Source: an uncultured Methylococcaceae bacterium
GTDB taxonomy: Bacteria > Pseudomonadota > Gammaproteobacteria > Methylococcales > Methylococcaceae
DNA length: 64,000 nt
NCBI GenBank assembly: GCA_903859815.1
Contig: CAIOOA010000186.1
Span: 24,691-88,690, forward strand
Direction of reading: 5' to 3'
The notes under the pieces were generated by a model. The model saw only the letters and a program-made list of their open reading frames with translations, was not told the origin of the DNA and searched no databases. Made by a program: the position numbers and the translations under genes. Positions 40,996 to 48,893 of the stretch are shown piece by piece; positions within the stretch are counted from its first letter, which is position 1; the number at the start of each line of letters is the position of its first letter.

Positions 40996-42486
40996 TTACC
41001 CCAAAGCCTTGACCACTTTTTGTACATCCTTTGAAGCATCTGTCAGAACCATGACGGTCTGTTGTGATGTGCGGACCGATTGCGCGGTCTGGTGAATGCC
41101 TTCGTTAAATTGGGTCATAGCGTCGGTGATTTGCATAGTGCCTAAGTTTTGCGCTTTCATGCCCTCATAAATTTGATCGAATCGCGGGCTGAGAGCCTTG
41201 GTTTGTTCAATGGCCCCGCTCATTTTCCAGCTAATTTTACGCACATCTTCGACTAACAGGCCAATTTCCTTGGCAAACTTGTCCATGCCCATCACACTAA
41301 TTGAAACTTGGGCCTGCATTTCTTTGACAATCTGCCCTATGTCGAACAAAGCGATTGAAGTTTGGTCGGCCAAATGCCTGATTTCCCTGGCGACCACGGT
41401 AAACCCCATGCCAAACTCGCCCGCTTTCTCGGCCTCAATGGCAGCATTCAATGACAGCAGATTGGTTTGTTCGGCAATTTTCCCGATCAATTTTACCACA
41501 GAGTTTATATTGGCAGCTTTTTCATCCAATACCCCCAGTTTGGAGGAAATCTCATTGGAAAGCCGAGCCATGTGCCGCATGGTGTCATCCAGTTGCTCCA
41601 AACCCTCTTGGCTATCGGAGGCATTGTGACTGGTTGCCAGTGCAACCCGGGCGATTTCGTCCATATTGTTGCCTAGATGCTTTGCTGTGGCTGAAATTTC
41701 TTTTGCCGAGGCGACAATTTGATTGCTGGAGGCGGCTTGTTCCTCAATAGTCGCTTCCAGTTGATTAATCAGGGCAGCCAATTCATTGGCGCTGGTGAAG
41801 GTATGAACCCCCACCTGTTGTAGTAAGTTTAACGAGGTGGAGAATCGCCGGTATACCTGCAAGTTTGCCAACAATTGAAACAAGACCGCCAAACTAATGA
41901 CGAATAGTGTGCCTTCTTTGGCGTTTGCCAGTAATTGGGTGTTGCCATCGCTGGCGTTGCGGCTGCCTTGGACATTGAATTGGATCAATGCATCCAATGC
42001 ATTGATGACGCCTAGCTTGGCTCCTCTGGTGCGATTTCTCCACAGCGTCATGGCCTCGTCTTTGTTGCCTTCCCGGGCAAGTGCCAAGATTTCCTTGGAA
42101 ACGCTCATATACTCGTCGAGTATACCCTTGCTCTTATAGAATAATGCCTTCTCAGCTTGGGTGCTTATCAATTTGGAGAAATTAATTTCGCTGTCCCGAT
42201 AGGTCTGCAACCTAAGCTTCAATTGCTCTTCGGTGTAGGCAATCTCGTCAGCGTCATTGGCATTGATGCGCAACAAGAGTGCAACCCGGTAATTATGGAA
42301 TGAGCCTTTCATTTCCGTTGCGGCCAAGGTGGCAGGCATCCATTTGGTTTGCAGTTCTTGAGCCTGTTTGTTGATGGTTTCCAGTTCGGAAATTGAATAC
42401 CACCCCAAAATCAGCATAATCAAAACGAAGGAGATAAAGGACAGGATCAGCCAACTAGAAAATTTTATCGATGTCTGTGTGTTCAT
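40996..42486 (-). CDS. wspA: Methyl-accepting receptor, WspA-like (copy 2)
   Basis: A 496-aa transducer. TM1 is SWLILSFISFVLIMLILGWY (about 10-30), the periplasmic four-helix sensor covers about 31-190, and TM2 lies near 193-212 (VISLAVLFQLL). A signalling coiled coil follows, with the hairpin [20 protein letters not shown] and REIRHLADQTSIALFDIGQ; this EAEKAGE variant is the WspA form. It is paralogous to the receptor upstream (the two align end to end), so the operon has a tandem duplication. The sensor probably reads surface contact or envelope stress. Confidence 0.93.
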   Translation of the reverse strand: MNTQTSIKFSSWLILSFISFVLIMLILGWYSISELETINKQAQELQTKWMPATLAATEMKGSFHNYRVALLLRINANDADEIAYTEEQLKLRLQTYRDSEINFSKLISTQAEKALFYKSKGILDEYMSVSKEILALAREGNKDEAMTLWRNRTRGAKLGVINALDALIQFNVQGSRNASDGNTQLLANAKEGTLFVISLAVLFQLLANLQVYRRFSTSLNLLQQVGVHTFTSANELAALINQLEATIEEQAASSNQIVASAKEISATAKHLGNNMDEIARVALATSHNASDSQEGLEQLDDTMRHMARLSNEISSKLGVLDEKAANINSVVKLIGKIAEQTNLLSLNAAIEAEKAGEFGMGFTVVAREIRHLADQTSIALFDIGQIVKEMQAQVSISVMGMDKFAKEIGLLVEDVRKISWKMSGAIEQTKALSPRFDQIYEGMKAQNLGTMQITDAMTQFNEGIHQTAQSVRTSQQTVMVLTDASKDVQKVVKALG

Positions 42487-42614
42487 TGATTATGTCCCGT
42501 CACCGTGAGAGCGTTCACACGAGCGACATTCGGCGTTTGTCGGGGAAAATACGGGTAGCGGTTTATAAACCCCTTATGAAAAAATCCGTCGCGGTAAACA
42601 CCCCATACAGGGAC

Positions 42615-44102
42615 TTATCCCAGTGCTTTGACGACCCTTTGAACATCTTGCGAAGCCTCCGTCAACAGCGTCACCGTTTTACGTGAATTGCGGATGGATT
42701 CGGCGGTTTGATGGATTCCTTCGCTGAATTGCGACATCGATTCAGTGATTTGCTCAGTGCCAATATTTTGGGCTTGCATGCCCTCGAAAATGCGCTCGAA
42801 GCGTGGGCTAAGTGTCTTGGTTTGCTCAATGACTTCAGTCAATTGATGGCTAATTTTGCTAACTTCGTTCACATTGTGGCGGATTTCCTCGGCAAACTTA
42901 TCCATTCCCATCACGCTGACGGCGACTTGCGATTGCATTTCCTTGAGAATTTGCTCAATATCAAAAGTGGCTATCGAAGTTTGATCGGACAGGCGGCGGA
43001 TTTCTGTGGACACCACGGAAAACCCCAATCCGTATTCGCCGGCCTTTTCTGCTTCAATGGCTGCGTTTAGCGAGAGCAGGTTGGTTTGGTCCGCGATTTT
43101 GATGATCAAGTTCACCACGGAATTAATGTTCCCGGCTTTTTCGTTGAGGATAGCCAGCTTGGACGAAATGGCGTTAGAGGCTTCGACCATTTGGCGCATG
43201 GTTTCATCCAATTGGACCAACCCCTGTTGGCTTTTCGCGGCTTTGCGGCTGGTTTCGTCGGCGATGTGCGCAATTTCATTCATACTCCCGCTTAATTCCC
43301 TTGCCGTGGCGGAAATTTCCTTGGCCGAGGCGACAATCTGATTGCTAGAGGCGGCTTGCTCTTCAATGGTGGCTTCCTGTTCGTGGATGACTGCGGCCAA
43401 TTCGTTCGAACTGGTGCAGGTATGAACGCCCACCCGGTGTAGCAGGGTGACGGAATGGGTGAACACCCTGACGACATAGATGCCCATCAACTCAAACAAC
43501 GCCAATGCGGCCAGGATGATAAATGTCTTATTGCGGCTGGATTCCAACAGCATTGCGCTTTCGCGGACAGTGTTTTGCCCCCCTTCCATGTTGAAGTTGA
43601 CCAGTTCTTCCACAGAAGCTACAAATTCGTTCTTCTTGCTCCTCATCGGACCCCTGATTAAGGCTAATGCCTCAGGCTTTTTGTTGTCTTGGGCCAGCCT
43701 GAGCATTTGCTCGCTGAGTTTTTGATAATCCTCAAACAAGGAACGATTTTTTTCAAACAATTCCCGCTCAGTCTGATTGAAGATCAGCCCTTCATAAATC
43801 GATTCGCTGTCATGGAAAAGTTTCAACCTGCTTTTTATTTCTTTTTCCGTGTAAGCGATCTCCTCAGGGGTGTCGGCCTCCAATCTCTGCAACAAAGACA
43901 CCCGGTAACTGTTGAACCAGTTCCTCATATCGGTGGCCGCTTGGGTCGCCGGCATCCAGTTGGAATGGATTTCCCAGACCTTTTGATTGATCCTTTCCAG
44001 TTGGGTGATCGAAAAATAGCTCATGACGACCATGAGGACAAAAAATGAACCCAATGAAATGATAAGTTTTTGAGAAAGTTTTATGGATGCCAGCCACTTC
44101 AT
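42615..44102 (-). CDS. wspA: Methyl-accepting receptor, WspA-like (copy 1)
   Basis: A 495-aa transducer, first gene of the Wsp-like operon. TM1 is [20 protein letters not shown], the four-helix-bundle sensor covers about 32-190, and TM2 [19 protein letters not shown]. The tip reads [20 protein letters not shown], then [20 protein letters not shown]. Its 128-bp gap to copy 2 is longer than the spacing inside the rest of the operon. The divergent phosphatase gene starts 185 bp away, so both sets of promoters share this gap. Confidence 0.93.
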   Translation of the reverse strand: MKWLASIKLSQKLIISLGSFFVLMVVMSYFSITQLERINQKVWEIHSNWMPATQAATDMRNWFNSYRVSLLQRLEADTPEEIAYTEKEIKSRLKLFHDSESIYEGLIFNQTERELFEKNRSLFEDYQKLSEQMLRLAQDNKKPEALALIRGPMRSKKNEFVASVEELVNFNMEGGQNTVRESAMLLESSRNKTFIILAALALFELMGIYVVRVFTHSVTLLHRVGVHTCTSSNELAAVIHEQEATIEEQAASSNQIVASAKEISATARELSGSMNEIAHIADETSRKAAKSQQGLVQLDETMRQMVEASNAISSKLAILNEKAGNINSVVNLIIKIADQTNLLSLNAAIEAEKAGEYGLGFSVVSTEIRRLSDQTSIATFDIEQILKEMQSQVAVSVMGMDKFAEEIRHNVNEVSKISHQLTEVIEQTKTLSPRFERIFEGMQAQNIGTEQITESMSQFSEGIHQTAESIRNSRKTVTLLTEASQDVQRVVKALG

Positions 44103-44286
44103 TTATTGTGTCCTGTTTGATTTGAAATTCATACGGCACATCTTCGCTAAGTCGTTTATTATAGTGCCTTGGTTGAACTCGCCCTAGTGATTTTGCAGGC
44201 GGGATCAAGTCTTGGGGTGAACATTGCAGAAAAATGTCAAGCCGACACCAGCAGCACCTCGAAAAAAGTCAGTCCGAGGAAAATTG

Positions 44287-45498
44287 ATGACTACCGCAGA
44301 GGTTCCGTCCAGCGGAACACAGACCATTGCTTCGACACGCCAGGTGACAGTTCTGCTGGTCGACGACCAGTTTATTGTCAGTGAAGCCGTCAGGAGAATG
44401 CTATCCGAAGAGTCCGACATTCAGTTTCACTACTGCCGCGACCCCACCGAAGCCATTGAGTATGCCAACGCAGTCTCGCCGACGGTCATCCTGCAAGATT
44501 TGGAAATGCCCGAACTGGACGGGTTGACGTTGATAAAATTCTTCCGGGCCAACCCATCGACCCATGAAATCCCGTTAATTGTCTTATCGACGAAAGAAGA
44601 ACCGACCGTCAAGGCCGAGGCTTTCTCAATCGGGGCCAACGACTACATGGTTAAGTTGCCCGACCGGCTGGAAATGGTAGCCCGTGTCCGTTACCACTCC
44701 AAAGGCTACATCGCTCAACTCGAACGCAACGAGGCTTACCGCAAACTTGCCGAAAGCGAGAAGCAACTGGCCGAAGAGGTGGGGGAGGCGGCCAAATATG
44801 TCCGTTCCCTGTTGCCTGATCCGATCAGGCTAGGGCCGATGCGCGTTGATTGGCGATTCCTGCCGTCGACCCAACTCGGCGGGGACTCGTTTGGCTACTA
44901 TTGGTTGGACGAAGACCATTTTGCGATTTATCTGCTGGATGTGAGCGGTCATGGGGTGGGAGCTTCCCTTTTGTCCGTGTCGGCTTTAAACGTGTTACGC
45001 TCGCAAACACTGCCCAACACCGACCTTAAAGATCCGGGACAAGTGCTGCGTGGCTTGAACAATGCCTTTTCGGAAGAATTGCATAACAACAAATATTTCA
45101 CCATCTGGTACGGAGTCTTCTGCAGGTCCACGCGGGAACTACGCTGGAGCGGCGGTGGACATCCACCGGCATTGCTGTTTAATGGGTCTCAGCGGGAGGA
45201 GTCAAAGTTGACGCAATTAAAGTCCTGTGGGCCAATGATTGGCATCATGCCCGATGTCCCTTATATCAGTCAGTCTGTGGTCTTGGAGCCAACCGCCAAG
45301 CTGTACGTGTTTAGTGATGGCGTCTATGAAATCAGGCAGGTCGATGGGGAAGTGTGGCAGTTTGACGAATTCGTGAACTACCTTTGCGCCGCCCCCTTGG
45401 ATGCCCCGGTCATGGACCAGTTGCTGGTTCACATACGTGATTTGCAAGGCAGCGAGCAACTGGATGACGATTTTTCCATGATGGAGATAGATTGGTAA
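44287..45498 (+). CDS. Response regulator fused to PP2C/SpoIIE-type phosphatase
   Basis: 403 aa from ATG 44287 (GAGG 8 nt upstream; a longer frame from 44224 is less likely). The receiver (TVLLVDDQF, phospho-Asp in VILQDLEMPELDG, VKLPD) is clearly paralogous to the receiver of the WspR-like protein. After a helical linker comes an intact PP2C domain: STQLGGDSFGYYWLDE, LLDVSGHGVGASLLS, RWSGGGHPPALL, FSDGVYEI and LDDDFSMMEIDW. RsbU/HsbR-type regulators of this kind dephosphorylate STAS anti-sigma antagonists. Its STAS gene lies 59 bp downstream, and it is divergent from the Wsp operon, so WspE is the likely kinase. Confidence 0.92.
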   Translation: MTTAEVPSSGTQTIASTRQVTVLLVDDQFIVSEAVRRMLSEESDIQFHYCRDPTEAIEYANAVSPTVILQDLEMPELDGLTLIKFFRANPSTHEIPLIVLSTKEEPTVKAEAFSIGANDYMVKLPDRLEMVARVRYHSKGYIAQLERNEAYRKLAESEKQLAEEVGEAAKYVRSLLPDPIRLGPMRVDWRFLPSTQLGGDSFGYYWLDEDHFAIYLLDVSGHGVGASLLSVSALNVLRSQTLPNTDLKDPGQVLRGLNNAFSEELHNNKYFTIWYGVFCRSTRELRWSGGGHPPALLFNGSQREESKLTQLKSCGPMIGIMPDVPYISQSVVLEPTAKLYVFSDGVYEIRQVDGEVWQFDEFVNYLCAAPLDAPVMDQLLVHIRDLQGSEQLDDDFSMMEIDW

Positions 45499-45557
45499 GC
45501 CGCAAACTCAGGCGACCCCTTTCGAATCATTAAAATTTACTTTTATGAGGTTAGCTT

Positions 45558-45920
45558 ATGATCATCACTCAACGCAGTGAGCAGGGCATAGATGTTGTCG
45601 AGATTTCAGGCCGTCTTCTGATGGCCGACGTGGATGAAGCGCGTTCCAGCCTAAAAACCATTGTCACGGAAGGCAATGGCAAACTGGTGTTGGACTTGGG
45701 CCAGTTGTCATTCATCGATTCTAGCGGTTGTGGCGTGTTGATTGCAGCCTTGAAGTATATTCGGATGCGTGAAGGCAAGATCGCCCTTTGTGCGTTGACC
45801 CGCAATGTGCGAGCCTTGCTGGAATTGACCAAGGTGATTGAGTTGTTTTCGGTGTTCCCCACGACCGATGCCGCATTGGAGGCGTTTGCCGATCAATCTG
45901 GCGAACCCAAACAGGCGTGA
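45558..45920 (+). CDS. STAS-domain anti-sigma factor antagonist
   Basis: A 120-aa SpoIIAA/RsbV-like protein: ISGRLLMADVDEARSSLKTI, LVLDLGQLSFIDSSGCGVLI (phospho-acceptor Ser in DSSG near 55) and NVRALLELTKVIELFSVF. Unphosphorylated, it would sequester an anti-sigma kinase; the phosphatase upstream would reactivate it. No RsbW-type kinase gene is in the window, so the partner lies elsewhere. The spacing (59 bp) suggests cotranscription with the phosphatase, with GAGG upstream of ATG. Confidence 0.93.
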   Translation: MIITQRSEQGIDVVEISGRLLMADVDEARSSLKTIVTEGNGKLVLDLGQLSFIDSSGCGVLIAALKYIRMREGKIALCALTRNVRALLELTKVIELFSVFPTTDAALEAFADQSGEPKQA

Positions 45921-45966
45921 TTGGATCATTTTAGCTGAGGTTACGCAGCGTCAGGCATTACTTGAA

Positions 45967-46080
45967 ATAAATGCATTCCGCTGGCTGAGCGGAGTCCGAA
46001 GCCAGCGGAGTCGAAGTCAGCTCGTTCGCTTCGACTTTCCCCCTCGGCTTCGCTCGGGGAACAGTCTGCGAACTCGCCTT
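45967..46080. repeat. Palindromic repeat cluster (TTCGACT/CGGAGTC type)
   Basis: The segment has several short inverted repeats: GGCTGAGCGGAGTCCGAAGC, CGGAGTCGAAGTCA and TTCGCTTCGACTTT, CCTCGGCTTCGCTCGGGG. It lies between the STAS gene and the convergent uspA and has no ORF. A related motif (CTTCGGCTGCGCTCAGGACA) is found inside a REP element at 46785. Confidence 0.6.
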
Positions 46081-46090
46081 TCCCTATATT

Positions 46091-46543
46091 CTAAACATCC
46101 TCATGCATGCGCACCGCCAACACATCGCAGGGCGCATTCACGATGACATTGCTTGCAGTTGAACCAAGCAAAGAGCCGAAGCCACGCCGCTCGGAAGTGC
46201 CAATGACAATAAGGTCCATTGAATTTTCGGAGGCAACGCGGACAATGACTTCCTTGGCCGATCCATTTTCGAATAACAGCCTTTCATCGGGAATTTGCAG
46301 TTTTTCCCCGAGTTCCATCAATTTTTGCAACGCCGCGTCAAACACGATCTGGTCCGGGCCTACCAGATTGAACGGATCGAGCGCTATCGTGGCCGGGTCA
46401 AGCATGGGGACGTATTCGGCGACATGCAAAATGCTCAGTTCGGCTTCATAGCGCTGAGTCAAATCGATTGCCTTGGCAACCAGTAGATGGCTAATCTCGG
46501 AAAATAAATCGGTGGACAACAAAATATTTTTATAGTGCTTCAT
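46091..46543 (-). CDS. Universal stress protein (UspA family)
   Basis: About 150 aa from ATG 46543 (MKHYKNILLSTDLFSEISHL); a TTG start 30 bp earlier is possible but less likely. Motifs: the N-terminal ILLSTD-like strand, LSILHVAEYVP near 38, then near the end DLIVIGTSERRGFGSLLGST, and ASNVIVNAPCDVLAVRMH, the G-x2-G-x9-G(S/T)-type ATP-binding loop (here GTSERRGFGSLLGS). It is a cytoplasmic stress-response protein. It stands alone between the STAS gene and a REP pair. Confidence 0.9.
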   Translation of the reverse strand: MKHYKNILLSTDLFSEISHLLVAKAIDLTQRYEAELSILHVAEYVPMLDPATIALDPFNLVGPDQIVFDAALQKLMELGEKLQIPDERLLFENGSAKEVIVRVASENSMDLIVIGTSERRGFGSLLGSTASNVIVNAPCDVLAVRMHEDV

Positions 46544-46713
46544 GACAGTGACTGGGCATAGGAGGTAATTCAAGCTTAAGGATAGGTCTCTTCATGCGAC
46601 TGGATTTACAAGAAGCCTAAACGGGAACTTGCCACTATGGGCATATTAACAATTCTCAAGGCAAATTATCACACTGGTTTGCCAAGTCAAGAAAGACCAG
46701 CCACAATGCAGAG

Positions 46714-46815
46714 GGAGCGTCAAAGCTTGCTTTGACAAGAAAATTGAAAATGCGAACCTGATTTGCCCGTCAAAGCAAGCCCTTCGGCTGCGCTCAGGAC
46801 AGGCTTTGACGCTCC
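46714..46815. repeat. REP pair (BIME) with an insertion in one hairpin
   Basis: Left unit GGAGC plus GTCAAAGCTTGCTTTGAC (46714-46736). The right, inverted unit is split: GTCAAAGCAAG, then about 24 bp of another palindrome (CCTTCGGCTGCGCTCAGGAC), then CTTTGACGCTCC ending at 46815. The insertion falls at the loop of the right REP. The pair lies between uspA and the PAS-SpoIIE gene. Confidence 0.8.
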
Positions 46816-46841
46816 AATCGTTAAGAATGGCTGCAACCCCA

Positions 46842-47954
46842 CTAACCCAAAAACCGAACCTCCAGAATGGTCAGGTCGTCTTCCAAGCGTATGCCATTGG
46901 AAAAGCGCAGCATGGCTTCTTGCAACTGCGGCATCGAAATCGGGGTGTTTGGGTAATCCAGTGATTGGAATAGGCTGATCAGACCTTCCGCTTTCAGCAT
47001 GTGACCGTTGGCATCAAGAATCTCAATGGCACCGTCAGTGAACATCAACAGACTATCGCCGGACGAGCAGGTAAACTCCCGCTCCTCATACTCGATATCG
47101 GCCAACATGCCAAACGGATAGCCAGTGGTGGTGAAATGACAGACGTTACCTCCGTTTTCCATCAATACCAAGGGCGGCCCACCCGCTGAAACAAACCTGA
47201 CTGTCTTGCTGGCGGCATTGATGATGCCGCAGACCGCCGTGGCAAAGCTTTCCCCCTTGACGATCTTGCACAACTCGCGGTTGACTAGCCAGGCAAACTC
47301 AGGTGGCGACATCAAGTTTGGGTGGTATCGCTCCCATAACGAACTTAAATGCATGGTATGCAAGGCGGCAGCCACCCCATGCCCCATCACATCCGCCAAA
47401 AAGAAGCCATAACAATCCTCGTCCAATTGTTTGAAGGCATAATAATCCCCGCCTACCATGTCATGGGGCAGGTAAAAACTGCTGAGGCTGACCCGCTTAT
47501 CCTGTGGCATGTCACATTCTAAGGAGAGTGTCTGTATCCGCCTGGCGCGTTCCAAGTCCAGAAAAGTGTCAGAAAAGTCATGGAAGCTTTCCACTCCCCC
47601 CACCACCCTGCCTTCCGCATCATGAATGGGTGAGACGGAAACCACCATCGGCACGCGCCCGCGATGTTTGGTGAGTCCGAAGACGATCACCGGGTCGATG
47701 CTTGCCGAATTGGTGACCATGGACCGATAGAGTGGGCAGAATTCCTCGCCACACAAGCGGCGACCATCCTTGTCTTGGTGGCTAAGGATGTCATCCCTGC
47801 ATTTATGCCCCACCACTTCCTCTGCCGTCCAGCCGGTGATTCGCTCGGCGGATTTACTCCAATATAGGATCCGCCGATCCAAATCACACACGTATAGTCC
47901 TTCATTCAAAGAATCCAAGATGACATCCGCACCGGGCAGGTTGATCGTGTTCAT
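46842..47954 (-). CDS. PAS-domain PP2C/SpoIIE phosphatase
   Basis: A 370-aa protein. An N-terminal PAS domain occupies about 7-130: ILDSLNEGLYVCDLDRRILY, ERITGWTAEEVVGHKCRDDI, and CxxH-bearing RRLCGEEFCPLY. A SpoIIE-type phosphatase follows: MVGGDYYAFKQLDEDCYG, FFLADVMGHGVAAALHT, SAGGPPLVLM, MFTDGAIEI and LEDDLTILEVRF. It is a second potential STAS phosphatase in the locus. The two Cys and His motifs of the PAS (HKCRDD, CGEEFCP) could hold a cofactor. The stop is 27 bp from a REP pair. Confidence 0.9.
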   Translation of the reverse strand: MNTINLPGADVILDSLNEGLYVCDLDRRILYWSKSAERITGWTAEEVVGHKCRDDILSHQDKDGRRLCGEEFCPLYRSMVTNSASIDPVIVFGLTKHRGRVPMVVSVSPIHDAEGRVVGGVESFHDFSDTFLDLERARRIQTLSLECDMPQDKRVSLSSFYLPHDMVGGDYYAFKQLDEDCYGFFLADVMGHGVAAALHTMHLSSLWERYHPNLMSPPEFAWLVNRELCKIVKGESFATAVCGIINAASKTVRFVSAGGPPLVLMENGGNVCHFTTTGYPFGMLADIEYEEREFTCSSGDSLLMFTDGAIEILDANGHMLKAEGLISLFQSLDYPNTPISMPQLQEAMLRFSNGIRLEDDLTILEVRFLG

Positions 47955-48052
47955 GGTTTATGCTGGTTGATAGGGATGTTAAGAAGCTTATGCCAAAATC
48001 GCTTGAAATAGAAGCCGCATTTCAGTGTAAAAAATTCTGACACACTGATATT
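47955..48052. other. Short gene-free stretch before the REP array
   Basis: Nothing recognisable besides AGTGTAAAAAATTCTGACAC (48024-48043), which recurs almost exactly after the REP array (48338-48356). Confidence 0.5.
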
Positions 48053-48330
48053 GGAGCGTCTTATTGGAGCGTCAAAGCTTGCTTTGACAGGCGAAGCTTG
48101 CTTTGACAGGCGAAGCTTGCTTTGACAGGCGAAGCTTGCTTCGCATCTCCAATTCACTTGTCAAAGCAAGCTTTGACGCTCCCATTATTAGGTCAAAGCA
48201 AGCTTTGACGCTCCCGCTAGGTCAAAGCAAGCTTTGACGCTCCAATTAGGTCAAAGCAAGCTTTGACGCTCCCATAAGGTCAAAGCAAGCTCTGACGCTC
48301 CCTTTAGGTCAAAGCAAGCTTTGCCGCTCC
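48053..48330. repeat. Expanded REP array (about 11 units)
   Basis: A 278-bp array. The left half has GGAGC + GTCAAAGCTTGCTTTGAC, then three direct copies of AGGCGAAGCTTGCTTTGAC. The right half has about six tandem copies of the inverted unit GTCAAAGCAAGCTTTGACGC, each followed by TCC and a 5-10 nt spacer such as ATTAGG or CTAGG. Units carry occasional substitutions (GCTCTGAC, GCTTTGCC). Spacers are too short and too alike for CRISPR. It lies in the 939-bp gene-free region upstream of the PEP-CTERM gene. Confidence 0.85.
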
Positions 48331-48337
48331 CGTTCGG

Positions 48338-48819
48338 AGTGTAAAAATTACTGACATCGCCAGACAATGCTTAATGTTTGATTAAAAGCTATGGAAAACA
48401 ATAGTATGAATAAAAACTGGAAAATAAAATGTAAGCCCCTGCCTCTATGCTGATTACAGCTTTTCCAATTGGGTGTAAAGTAGACTTTACATTCGACCAA
48501 TCAAGTCCCGAAACTAACCGCTAATACGATGATAACTATAGCTTCTATTAGAATGGCATATTCAATGCAGTCAATTGCGAAAGACAGGCTAGGCATGGAT
48601 GGCGGGTTATTGTGTGTTTGCCAATGGGTGTAGGCTTGGTGTGAGTTCAAGCAATCCCGAGCCAAAGTTGGGAAATAATTGGATTGGGCAGAGCCATCCC
48701 CGCTTGCTTTCAAAAAGCAAGTAAAAGCTACATCTTAATGAAAATTAAGGATAAAATAATCGTAAAATTGAGCGGGGAAGCGACATAAGAAAATTGATGT
48801 TTGGAAATAAAAAAATCAG
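48338..48819. other. Intergenic remainder upstream of the PEP-CTERM gene
   Basis: AGTGTAAAAATTACTGACA (48338-48356) is a direct near-repeat of 48024-48043. TGTAAAG-TAGA-CTTTACA at 48474-48491 is a perfect palindrome with the look of an operator. A 70-codon minus-strand frame at 48501-48713 ends in an Flp-pilin-like hydrophobic stretch but is not convincing. Otherwise nothing is seen. Confidence 0.5.
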
Positions 48820-48849
48820 TTGACGAGAGTGGCCTAGATAGGCTATAAA
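48820..48849 (+). promoter_or_regulatory. Sigma-70 promoter of the PEP-CTERM gene
   Basis: TTGACG (48820-48825), 18-nt spacer, TATAAA (48844-48849), about 45 bp before the ATG; 5/6 matches to each box. A GAGGACG-type ribosome site (GAGGA at 48878-48882) lies upstream of the start. Confidence 0.6.
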
Positions 48850-48893
48850 TTCACCGACAAATTCAAAATGCTACCTTTGAGGACGAGCAAATT

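Noticed and set aside
48053..48330. CRISPR-like tandem array
   Set aside because: Units are palindromic REP elements, spacers are only 5-10 nt and near-identical, and orientation flips in the middle; no cas gene is nearby.
48501..48713. Minus-strand ORF ending in a hydrophobic Flp-pilin-like segment (IEYAILIEAIVIIVLAVSFG)
   Set aside because: No prepilin cleavage site of normal form, no ribosome site, no tad genes, and it crosses a low-complexity intergenic region; at best a remnant.
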